This document shows, one piece after another, positions 7,261 through 13,850 of a stretch of 20,791 nucleotides of DNA. The stretch covers positions 1 to 20,791 of the IMG/VR virus record IMGVR_UViG_3300037264_004672, one strand, 5' to 3'. The notes beneath the pieces were generated by a model. That model had not been told where the DNA came from. It saw only the letters and a list, made by a program, of their open reading frames with translations, and searched no databases. Both the position numbers and the translations under genes were made by a program. The first letter of the stretch is position 1, and the number at the start of each line of letters is the position of its first letter. This DNA comes from a virus.

Positions 7261-8060
7261 TGGCCCGCTACTCCGAAGTCTTCGACGCTCTCGCCGACCG
7301 CGCCGTGCGCCAGGGCGCCATCGACGCCGATACGTTCATGCGCCTGGCCGTCGAGACTGGCATGACCGAGCGCCGCATCTTCGAGCAACTCGCCGCCGAC
7401 CTCGAGACGAACGGCCCCATCTTCGGGAAGTTCCTCCGCTCGATGACGGGCGCAGCGCAAGCCACCGTCACCGCGGCCGCACGCCAAGGTCAACTCATGG
7501 GTGATCTCCTCGCTGCCGGCTTTCGTGGCGACGACAACGCCGACGCCATCCACGAGGCCCTATCCGAGATCGCTGATGGCGATGGCGAGAGCGTCATCCA
7601 GCAAGCCATCGAGGGCGCCGACCCGGATCTCGCTGCCGAGATCGAAGCGGCTTCGGCGGAGCTCATCGAGTACACGTGGGTGGCGACGCTCATCAAGACG
7701 TGCCACCTGTGCTTGCCGCTGCACGGGCAGTCGCGCACGCTCGACGAGTGGAAGGCGCTGGGCTTCCTCCCCGAGACGATGCACCAGGGGTGGGGGAGTT
7801 CGTGCCAGTGCAACCTCGTGCCGGCGGCTCTCGTGGGCAGGAACGACCGCAAGGAGATCATGGCCCCGCTCGTGCGCACGCGCGAGACGATGGAGGGCAA
7901 GATCGACGGCCAGCGCAGAACGGCACGTGCGGTAACGCAGCAAGACCTCGAGCGCGCCCTCACCGCGCGAGACACGGCGCTGCAGAGCGAGCAGGGACGA
8001 AGGACACTCAGAGCCTTGGGCACGGCCCGGGGCGATGAAGGGAGCAGCACCAATGACTGA
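7260..8060 (+). CDS. Minor head protein, Mu F / SPP1 gp7-like
   Basis: Head morphogenesis protein expected to bind the portal inside the prohead. The true start is ATG at 7260; the frame is open further upstream but that part shadows other genes. The N-terminal half is helical and acidic. The C-terminal domain shows the family signature, TCHLCLPLHGQSRTLDEW with C148, C151 and H155, followed by H175 and CQCNLVP with C182 and C184. This matches the C..C.LHG...H..C.C.L.P pattern of Mu F-like domains, probably a metal site. The length is 266 aa. It overlaps the next gene by eight bases. Confidence 0.8.
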   Translation: MARYSEVFDALADRAVRQGAIDADTFMRLAVETGMTERRIFEQLAADLETNGPIFGKFLRSMTGAAQATVTAAARQGQLMGDLLAAGFRGDDNADAIHEALSEIADGDGESVIQQAIEGADPDLAAEIEAASAELIEYTWVATLIKTCHLCLPLHGQSRTLDEWKALGFLPETMHQGWGSSCQCNLVPAALVGRNDRKEIMAPLVRTRETMEGKIDGQRRTARAVTQQDLERALTARDTALQSEQGRRTLRALGTARGDEGSSTND

Positions 8061-8535
8061 AGAACTTGCCAGTGCCCCGATGAGCGCCCCGGTGGTCGCA
8101 GAGATGGAACGGCTCGAGAGGGAAGAGCGCGCCCGCGGCTTCAACAACGAAGGCGACCGCATCGGCGGCGAGGGGATGCCGGGCGATGTCGCGCCGGCGC
8201 AGGTCCCGACGCCACAATCGATCGGTCCCGACGCCCCGCAGGTCATGCAGCAGGCCGAGGCGCGCGTCACAGGCGTGTACGCGCTCGTCGTCGCGTTCCG
8301 TTGCTGCGGATGCAAGCAGCAGGCAGGCATCAACCACCCACAGGCGCTCGACGATGCGATGCACGGCAAGCCCATCGGCTTCAAGTGCGGCAACTGCAGG
8401 CAACTCAACATGATGGTTCCGCAAGGCAGCCCCGAGGCGCAGAAGGCTGCGGAGAACCAGCCGCGCATCATCACGGACATAGCCAAGCCGCCGATGATGA
8501 ACCGCATCGATGCGCGGTTCAGGCGGAACCGCTAA
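8053..8535 (+). CDS. Zinc-ribbon protein, 160 aa
   Basis: I chose ATG at 8053 over ATG at 8035 because AAGGGAG (8038-8044) lies eight bases upstream of it. The first 70 residues are acidic and then Pro-rich, probably flexible. A compact domain follows with C84/C87 (CCGC) and C112/C115 (KCGNC), a classic CxxC...CxxC zinc ribbon. The C-terminus is basic (RFRRNR). The function is unknown. It lies between the minor head protein and a second zinc-ribbon protein, upstream of the scaffold, so a role in head assembly or as an encapsidated protein is possible. Confidence 0.7.
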   Translation: MTEELASAPMSAPVVAEMERLEREERARGFNNEGDRIGGEGMPGDVAPAQVPTPQSIGPDAPQVMQQAEARVTGVYALVVAFRCCGCKQQAGINHPQALDDAMHGKPIGFKCGNCRQLNMMVPQGSPEAQKAAENQPRIITDIAKPPMMNRIDARFRRNR

Positions 8536-8538
8536 GCC

Positions 8539-9066
8539 GTGCCGCTCTACGACCTCGCGTGCACCGAGTGCGGCACTGTCCACGAGGACATTCGCCCGTA
8601 CCAGGAGAGCCGCCGCTACCGCGCCGAGTGCGTCGGCATCTGTGGCCGCTGGCAAGATCACGTGCGCCTGCCCTCCCTCTTCGCTTCGTACATGGGCGAG
8701 AAGGTGCAGAGCCCCATCGTCCTGGGTGGCAAGTTCGACACGGCCGGTCACGCCAAAACGCAGCGCCTCCCAGATTTCAAGGAAGCGATCGAGCACGACG
8801 CACACGTCAACGCGAACATTGCCAAGCTCGGACGCAACCCCAGCGACGAAGCCGTGCGTGATGCAGCGCGAGCCGCAGGGCCAGGGCCCTCGACGGCCGA
8901 CTGGCGCGAGCACATCAAGAAGCCGGCGTTCAAAGAAGCGAAGAAGCAGCAGAACGAGCAGCGGCGGCAGAACCGGCTGAAGCGCATGCGCGCCAAGGCA
9001 ATCAACCGCGGCGAAAACGTCAGCGTTCGACGCGACAGGTTACCAGGTGATCCCAAGTTCACGTGA
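8539..9066 (+). CDS. FmdB-like zinc-ribbon protein with basic tail
   Basis: The GTG start follows the previous stop by three bases. The N-terminus MPLYDLACTECGTVHE with C8 and C11, then C31 and C35, resembles the small FmdB-type zinc ribbon (MPxYxxxCxxCG). In this family the ribbon is often fused to unrelated tails. Here it is followed by a linker and a strongly basic helical tail (about 125-165, many K, R, Q) that could bind DNA. The gene lies just before the scaffold. Its partner and role are unknown. Confidence 0.75.
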   Translation: MPLYDLACTECGTVHEDIRPYQESRRYRAECVGICGRWQDHVRLPSLFASYMGEKVQSPIVLGGKFDTAGHAKTQRLPDFKEAIEHDAHVNANIAKLGRNPSDEAVRDAARAAGPGPSTADWREHIKKPAFKEAKKQQNEQRRQNRLKRMRAKAINRGENVSVRRDRLPGDPKFT

Positions 9067-9074
9067 TGCACGTG

Positions 9075-9080
9075 AAGGAG
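9075..9080 (+). promoter_or_regulatory. Shine-Dalgarno deciding the scaffold start
   Basis: AAGGAG with a nine-base gap to ATG at 9090. The frame is also open from GTG 9063 and ATG 9066, but those codons lack a ribosome-binding site. Confidence 0.65.
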
Positions 9081-9089
9081 AATGAACCA

Positions 9090-9929
9090 ATGAAGAACCA
9101 CAGAGACCACTACCGCCAGAACATCCTCGAACTCGTGCGCCGTGGCGGCGCTCAGGGTGGCGCACCCGACGACGCCGACGATAAGGGCGCCGACGACAAA
9201 GTCGCAGCGAAGAAGGGCAAGGAGAAAGCCGGCGACGACAGCGGCGGGGATGCCGAAGCCAAGGCCCTCGCCGACCGTGCGGCCAAGCTCGAGGCCGACA
9301 ACAAGAAGCTCCAGAAGAAAGCCGACGAGGCCGCGAAGAAGGAGGCCGACGAGAAGGCCGCGCTCGAGGCAAAGAAGGCGAAGGAGGAGGGCCGCCTCGA
9401 GGGCACTCTCGCCGAGACGCAGAAGAAGCTGAAGGACATGGAAGCCGACCACAAGAAGCTTCTCACCGCGGCCACGCTGCGAGCCGAAGCGAAGATGGCC
9501 AAGCTCCCCGACGGCGACAAGAAGCGGCTCGAGCGGTTGAAGGACAAGCTACCGCTCGCCGATTGGCTCGAAGAGGTCGACGAATACAGCGCCACCCCGG
9601 CCGACGACAAAGGCGCGGACGGCGACGGCAAGAAGAAGACCCCACCGACCACCGGCAGCGTCGGCAGCGACCGCGAAAGCGCCGAGTACGAGCCCACCGA
9701 CGCAGCGCTGAAGATCTTGCGCGAGATCGGCCATGGAGAAAACACCCTCCGCCGCCTCTCGGTGGCCAAGGGCGCGATGCAGTCTGTTGACGGCGGCTGG
9801 AGCATCTTCGCCCCGGTGAGCCAGTTCATCGAGGACATGCCCCGCAAGATGGTCCCGAAGCTGTCCCACGAGGAAGCGGCGAAGCGAAGGCTCCACAACG
9901 ACGCCGGGGCACGTGACAAGAAAAAGTAG
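9090..9929 (+). CDS. Probable capsid scaffolding protein, 279 aa
   Basis: Predicted scaffold that guides prohead assembly and is then lost. The protein is highly charged. A disordered Asp/Lys/Gly-rich N-terminus is followed by a long coiled coil from about residue 65 to 150 (repeated AAKLEADNKKLQ, AAKKEADEKAA patterns). After an acidic linker there is a C-terminal helical region with basic residues (about 210-279) that could contact the capsid protein. This architecture, and position two genes before a probable major capsid gene, are typical of phage scaffolds. Sequence homology cannot be judged from low-complexity regions. Start chosen by the Shine-Dalgarno at 9075-9080. Confidence 0.75.
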   Translation: MKNHRDHYRQNILELVRRGGAQGGAPDDADDKGADDKVAAKKGKEKAGDDSGGDAEAKALADRAAKLEADNKKLQKKADEAAKKEADEKAALEAKKAKEEGRLEGTLAETQKKLKDMEADHKKLLTAATLRAEAKMAKLPDGDKKRLERLKDKLPLADWLEEVDEYSATPADDKGADGDGKKKTPPTTGSVGSDRESAEYEPTDAALKILREIGHGENTLRRLSVAKGAMQSVDGGWSIFAPVSQFIEDMPRKMVPKLSHEEAAKRRLHNDAGARDKKK

Positions 9930-9941
9930 TCAGTCGGGGCA

Positions 9942-9962
9942 AAAAGTAAAAATCGGGTAGAC
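9942..9962 (+). repeat. Copy 2 of a 21-base A-rich motif, intergenic
   Basis: AAAAGTAAAAA then TCGGGTAGAC. It lies in the 64-base gap between the scaffold and the next zinc-ribbon gene and matches 1995-2015 at 18 of 21 positions. One reading frame would spell KSKNRVD, like the KSKNQVD of copy 1, but no gene is open here. Possibly a decayed gene end or a regulatory site. Confidence 0.5.
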
Positions 9963-9993
9963 AACGGTTCGGCGCAGGCTGCACCATCCCTGC

Positions 9994-10257
9994 ATGTCGG
10001 ACACCGTGTGGCAGCGAGTTGGGAGAGCCCTTCCCCCGAATGTCGGGACGGAGATCTACCCCAGCCAGTACGCCACCGGAGGCTTTACCCCAGCGCGGGG
10101 CGAGGCCAGCGGTAGAAAGCTAGTGGCTGAGGATGCCGAAGCCAGGGCAATCGACTGCGCACATTGTGGCGCGCACATCGAGGACCACGCTGCGCAAGCT
10201 GCCTGTTGGCACTGCGAGAGCGACAACGTCCTCGGTCGTCGCCTGAGTGGGCGGTGA
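9994..10257 (+). CDS. Small zinc-ribbon protein, 87 aa
   Basis: The C-terminal half has C55/C58 (CAHCG) and C71/C74 (CWHCE), a treble-clef or zinc-ribbon pattern with H61 and H65 between them. The N-terminus is polar without recognised motifs. No strong ribosome-binding site precedes the ATG. The gene sits between scaffold and decoration protein. Function unknown; it is the third CxxC...CxxC protein in the head region. Confidence 0.65.
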   Translation: MSDTVWQRVGRALPPNVGTEIYPSQYATGGFTPARGEASGRKLVAEDAEARAIDCAHCGAHIEDHAAQAACWHCESDNVLGRRLSGR

Positions 10258-10280
10258 TCGAGTGACTCGGAGCATCAAAC

Positions 10281-11039
10281 ATGGCTTTGACCGCCACTGC
10301 CTCGCAGGGGTTCGAGAAACACCGCACTGTTGAGAGCGCAGAAGTCTGCTACGTACCCGCGACCGCCGGCACCACCTACACCGTAGGTGACGCGTGCCTG
10401 GTGGCGTCGAGCGGGCTGCTTGCCAAGGCCACCGCCAACCAGGTGCCCACCTGCGTTGTCGCGAAGACGACCGTGTGCGCAGCGCAGACCGTCGCCTTCC
10501 CCGACTTCTCCGGCTTTGACTCGATCCGAGACGACACTGCGCTCTCCCGCATGCTCTCGCTGGTCCCGGTCGAGCCGCTGTGTGCTGTCGGCACCAAGAT
10601 CCTCCGGTCGACCTTCAAGGACCACAAGGACGACGTGGCCACCGGCTACACCGCGTCTACCAGGGAGCTCTTGGTCACCACCGGCATGGCGGCAAACGAC
10701 TACCCGAACGGCGCGCTCATCTACGTTTACGAGGGCCCCGGCGCCGGCGAGATGAACCTCGTCGAGGACTACGTGCACGGCTCGCTGGCCATCACGCTCT
10801 ACCGCCCGTTCATCGCGACGCTCACCTCGGCTTCGAAGATCATCGTGATCTCGGGCGAGGCTGTGGCCACCCGCGGCATTCACCAGCTCGGCCTGTGCGG
10901 CGTCGCCGACCACGACGAGATCGAGTGCGATGACCACGCGAACGACGGGAAGCGGATGTTCTACGAGAGTTGGGAGAAGCTCCCCGTCCTCCTGAAGAAG
11001 CTCCAGATCCCGACCACCAGCGCGGCTGCTTTCGCCTAA
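10281..11039 (+). CDS. Probable capsid decoration/head stabilisation protein
   Basis: A 252-aa beta-rich protein without signal peptide or membrane span, directly before the major capsid gene where head decoration or cement proteins usually lie. The first 75 residues (ATAGTTYTVGDACLVAS...) are like the small beta-barrel of decoration proteins, with a strand-rich second part from about 130 to 200 (NGALIYVYEGPGAGEMN). A GGAG at about 10269-10272 supports the start. The call rests mainly on gene order and composition. It could instead be a capsid-internal or scaffold-related protein. Confidence 0.6.
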   Translation: MALTATASQGFEKHRTVESAEVCYVPATAGTTYTVGDACLVASSGLLAKATANQVPTCVVAKTTVCAAQTVAFPDFSGFDSIRDDTALSRMLSLVPVEPLCAVGTKILRSTFKDHKDDVATGYTASTRELLVTTGMAANDYPNGALIYVYEGPGAGEMNLVEDYVHGSLAITLYRPFIATLTSASKIIVISGEAVATRGIHQLGLCGVADHDEIECDDHANDGKRMFYESWEKLPVLLKKLQIPTTSAAAFA

Positions 11040-11081
11040 GCCCACCCACCTCTCGAAACGCATCAGTAGGAGATTTCAGTC

Positions 11082-11987
11082 ATGTCTATGGTTACCAGCG
11101 CAAACAGCAACTACGTCCTCGACGAGGTCGTCACTGCGCTCGTCTTCGAGGCGCTGTACGACTCCACCGAGTTCCTCCTGCCAGAGCTCTACGACGTGCG
11201 CGGGAGCAACTCGCGGCGTGAGCGTCTGGCCTCGACCGGCGCCCTCTCGCGGTACACCGAGAAGCTGCCCGGCGTCTCGGCGGATGAGGACTCGATCAGC
11301 CAACAGTGGGAGAAGGACTTCACCCACAAGGTCTTCGCCAAGCAGATCCCGATCGAGCAAGAGCTCATCGACGACGAGGAGTGGGGCTACGTCGCCGACA
11401 TCTCCCGCCAGATGGGCCAGCTCGCCGGCTACTCGATGGAGGAGGACGCCGCGGCGCCCTTCAACGAGGCGTTCTCGAGCTCCACCTACAAGTCGGAGGA
11501 CGGCCTCTCGATCTGCAACGGCGCGCACCTGAACGCGGCCGGCGGCAACAGCCAGTCCAACAGCGGCACCACGGCGCTCTCGATCACCTCGGTGGGCGCG
11601 ACCCGCACCCTGATGCGCAAGTTTACCAACTCCCGCGCTCTCAAGATGATCGTGCGCCCCGACGAGCTTCACGTCCCGGTCGACCTCGAGGAGACGGCCT
11701 GGGAGATCGTGAACTCGATGGGCCGCACCGGCACCGCGAACAACAACGCGAACATGTACAACGGCATGTTCCGGCTCGTGGTGAACGACTTCTTCACTGA
11801 CGTGAACAACTGGTTCATGGCCGACAGCAAGATGCGCAAGGCGAACCTGCTCTGGTTCATGCGTAAGGCGTTCCAGTCCTTCGGCGACGGCAACCTCTTC
11901 TCCGGCGTGCGCCGCGTTGGCGCTCAGTACCGCGAGTCACACGGCTGCCGCGATTGGCGTTGGATCTACGGCCACGCGGTCTCCTAA
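11082..11987 (+). CDS. Major capsid protein (HK97-type fold expected)
   Basis: A 301-aa protein with an AGGAG (11068-11072) nine bases upstream, suiting high expression. The N-terminal arm is followed by a segment typical of capsid E-loops with aromatic and acidic residues (TEKLPGVSADEDSIS). A helical spine follows (about 105-150), then the central domain with LRxx-type strand ALKMIVRPDELHVPVD near 188-203. It ends with DWRWIYGHAVS, a C-terminal pattern seen in many Mu gpT-like and environmental phage capsid proteins. Gene order after the scaffold and the strong downstream terminator support it. Fold assignment is from family knowledge, not calculation. Confidence 0.85.
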   Translation: MSMVTSANSNYVLDEVVTALVFEALYDSTEFLLPELYDVRGSNSRRERLASTGALSRYTEKLPGVSADEDSISQQWEKDFTHKVFAKQIPIEQELIDDEEWGYVADISRQMGQLAGYSMEEDAAAPFNEAFSSSTYKSEDGLSICNGAHLNAAGGNSQSNSGTTALSITSVGATRTLMRKFTNSRALKMIVRPDELHVPVDLEETAWEIVNSMGRTGTANNNANMYNGMFRLVVNDFFTDVNNWFMADSKMRKANLLWFMRKAFQSFGDGNLFSGVRRVGAQYRESHGCRDWRWIYGHAVS

Positions 11988-12013
11988 GTCGTAGTCCTCT
12001 CCTTGGTCCTTTG

Positions 12014-12060
12014 CCCGCCCTGGGTGCGCTGCTCGGGGTGCCCTCAGGGCGGGTTTTTTT
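12014..12060 (+). terminator. Strong intrinsic terminator after the capsid gene
   Basis: A perfect nine-base stem, CCCGCCCTG (12014-12022) against CAGGGCGGG (12045-12053), with a GC-rich loop that may fold further. Seven T residues follow directly (12054-12060). It is placed 27 bases after the capsid stop, the expected spot for ending or damping the head-gene transcript. It is the only clear terminator in the window. Confidence 0.9.
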
Positions 12061-12093
12061 CTTGTCTCGAAGGTCTTTTGCTCGGAGCTCGAC

Positions 12094-13284
12094 ATGTTGA
12101 ACCGGATCCACTTCCTCTTTCTGGTCTCGCTCCTGGCCGCATGCGCCGAGGGCGATACGAACTTCACCAGCGTCGTCACCTCGGATGACCTGACCGTCGG
12201 CGATGACGCCACCATCGCCGGTGACCTGGTGGTGACCGGGACGCTGACCGCCACCGGCAATGTCCCGGCGGTAGGAGTGCTCACCGGCACCAACGGCGGC
12301 ACCGTCGGCAACGAGACCAATAACGCGTGGGCCATCGCCGAGAACAGCGAGAACCTGATCTGCACCTTCGGCGTGAACCTGGCGACCTGGTCGAGCTCCA
12401 CGGGGGCCACCGTCGCCTTCACCCCAGCGGTGGGCTTCACCGGAGACGCTACATTCAGCGGCGGCGCCGGTGCTATCACAATGTCCGACTCGGCGAGCTC
12501 GGTCGTGCTGCCGGACAACGACACCACAGCGCTCGCCATCGGGTCCACCGACCAGCTCGGCCTGCTCACCTTCGACACCGGCGACGCGACGGAGACCGTC
12601 ATCGTCAACGGCACCACGACCGTGAAGGCCTTCGACGTCGCGGTCGGCACATCGTCATTCGCTGAGACCGTGGCCATGGTGGCCAACGCCACTGTAGGCA
12701 CCACCCTCGGCGTTACCGGGGACGCGACCCTGAGCGGCGGGGCCGGTGCGCTGACCTTCGGCGCCGCCTCATCGAGCGTCCTCGTCACCGACAACAGCAC
12801 CACCGGCCTCGATATCGGCTCCACCGGCACCACCGCCGGCTTGCGCTACGACTCGACCGACAACGCTGAAAACCTTGTGGTCAACAGCGCTGGTATCCGC
12901 GCCGTGGGCGCAGACATCACCGGCACCATCTCCCTCGACGCGTCGGATTGCGGCAAGGCCTTCGCTGTCACGGCCGGCATCGACACCGGCACGATCACAC
13001 TACCCGACGCCGACGCAGCGCGCGGCTGCTACCTGACCTTCTCCTACGTCGGAGCTGATGCCGGCGCCCTGCTCGATATCTCCCCGCTCGACTCCGACGC
13101 CGACGGCATCGAGGGCGGGTTGCGTGCGGTCAACGGCGATCTCACCTACTTCTCTGGCACCGCAGACGCCGACATTGGGCTGACCAAAGCGACCAGCCTC
13201 ACCGGCGACATGATCGCCCTGCACGCCTGCGGCGACGCCATGTGGTGCGTGGTCACGACCATCGGCATCTGGGCGAACAACTAA
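12094..13284 (+). CDS. Large lipoprotein with fibre-like repeats
   Basis: The N-terminus is a textbook lipoprotein signal: basic MLNR, hydrophobic FLFLVSLLAAC and lipobox cysteine C17, followed by an acidic mature start. The mature 380 aa are small-residue rich (G, T, A, D, S), beta-repeat in style. Two related units start at residues 115 and 207 (FTGDATFSGGAGAITM / VTGDATLSGGAGALTF), so there is an internal duplication. The C-terminal 120 residues (DCGKAFAVTAGIDTGTITLPDA) look like domains found in phage fibres. Fibre-like content on a lipid-anchored protein is unusual: it may be a surface adhesin or exclusion protein, or a virion protein that passes through the envelope. GGAG at about 12083 precedes the ATG. 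Confidence 0.8.
   Translation: MLNRIHFLFLVSLLAACAEGDTNFTSVVTSDDLTVGDDATIAGDLVVTGTLTATGNVPAVGVLTGTNGGTVGNETNNAWAIAENSENLICTFGVNLATWSSSTGATVAFTPAVGFTGDATFSGGAGAITMSDSASSVVLPDNDTTALAIGSTDQLGLLTFDTGDATETVIVNGTTTVKAFDVAVGTSSFAETVAMVANATVGTTLGVTGDATLSGGAGALTFGAASSSVLVTDNSTTGLDIGSTGTTAGLRYDSTDNAENLVVNSAGIRAVGADITGTISLDASDCGKAFAVTAGIDTGTITLPDADAARGCYLTFSYVGADAGALLDISPLDSDADGIEGGLRAVNGDLTYFSGTADADIGLTKATSLTGDMIALHACGDAMWCVVTTIGIWANN
12436..12639 (+). repeat. Internal protein repeat, unit 1
   Basis: Codes for residues 115-182 of the lipoprotein. Shares FTGDAT/VTGDAT, SGGAGA, SSVxxxDN and IGST landmarks with unit 2 about 92 residues later. Similarity is clear in protein, weaker in DNA, suggesting an old duplication. 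Confidence 0.6.
12712..12912 (+). repeat. Internal protein repeat, unit 2
   Basis: Codes for residues 207-273 of the lipoprotein, aligned to unit 1 by GDATLSGGAGALTF and DNSTTGLDIGST. Confidence 0.6.
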
Positions 13285-13304
13285 AAGGTCCTGGGAGGTT
13301 GCCC

Positions 13305-13850
13305 GTGCGCAAGCTCATCACCGCATCGCTGTTCGCCCTGGCCCTGCTCGCGCCGTCGCTGGTGCGCGCGCAGACCTCCCGCTACGTCTGGACCGACCTC
13401 GGCTACCTGACCAACTGCGGCACCGCCGCTACCGGCGCGGCAATCAACTCGGCCATCAACTGCGAGATCGGGAGCGCGGCGAACCCGGGCGTCAACTACC
13501 TCAACGGGTTCAACATAGTATCGCTCGAGATCTTCTACGACGACAACGCAGGCGGGGCGAGCACCGGCTACACCTTCACGCTCCAGCAATGCAGCGAAGG
13601 GCTCGGGGCCGGCTCCTGTACCGACTCTGCGGACTGGTCCACCATCGCCGCTGACGCCGTGTCCTCGGGAACGGTGACGCTCACCGCCGCCACCTTCACC
13701 GTGGTGAGCGACGCCGACAGCAAGCTCACCTACTCGCTCGGCATCCATTACAACCGACTGCGCCTCGGCGGCGTCGTCGGCTCGGGTGCCCCTGGCGCCA
13801 CGGACACGATCAGAGTCAAGGCCCGCGTGGGCTACCTGGCTGCGTTCTGA
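13305..13850 (+). CDS. Sec-exported beta-rich protein, 181 aa
   Basis: The GTG start is chosen because GGGAGG (13293-13298) lies six bases upstream and it begins a canonical signal peptide: MRK, then LITASLFALALLAPSL, then a VRA-Q cleavage site near residue 22. The frame is open upstream but that part overlaps the previous gene. The mature part has alternating hydrophobic strands, four scattered cysteines that could form disulphides in the periplasm, and an ending VKARVGYLAAF. No family is recognised. The flanking gene products also carry export signals. Role unknown; possibly a virion or cell-surface partner of its neighbours. Confidence 0.75.
   Translation: MRKLITASLFALALLAPSLVRAQTSRYVWTDLGYLTNCGTAATGAAINSAINCEIGSAANPGVNYLNGFNIVSLEIFYDDNAGGASTGYTFTLQQCSEGLGAGSCTDSADWSTIAADAVSSGTVTLTAATFTVVSDADSKLTYSLGIHYNRLRLGGVVGSGAPGATDTIRVKARVGYLAAF

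Noticed and set aside
9152-9964. A 270-codon minus-strand open frame, Ser-rich
   Set aside because: It is the antisense shadow of the Lys/Glu/Ala-rich scaffold gene; it has no ribosome-binding site and all neighbours are on the plus strand.
9930-9993. Possible promoter in the gap after the scaffold
   Set aside because: The A-rich stretch is suggestive but no convincing -35/-10 pair with proper spacing can be read.
10275-11063. A 262-codon minus-strand open frame
   Set aside because: Nearly exact antisense of the decoration-protein gene with no start signal.
11937-12833. A 298-codon minus-strand open frame crossing the terminator
   Set aside because: It would cross the capsid end, the terminator hairpin and the lipoprotein signal; composition is that of a reversed Thr/Ala-rich gene.
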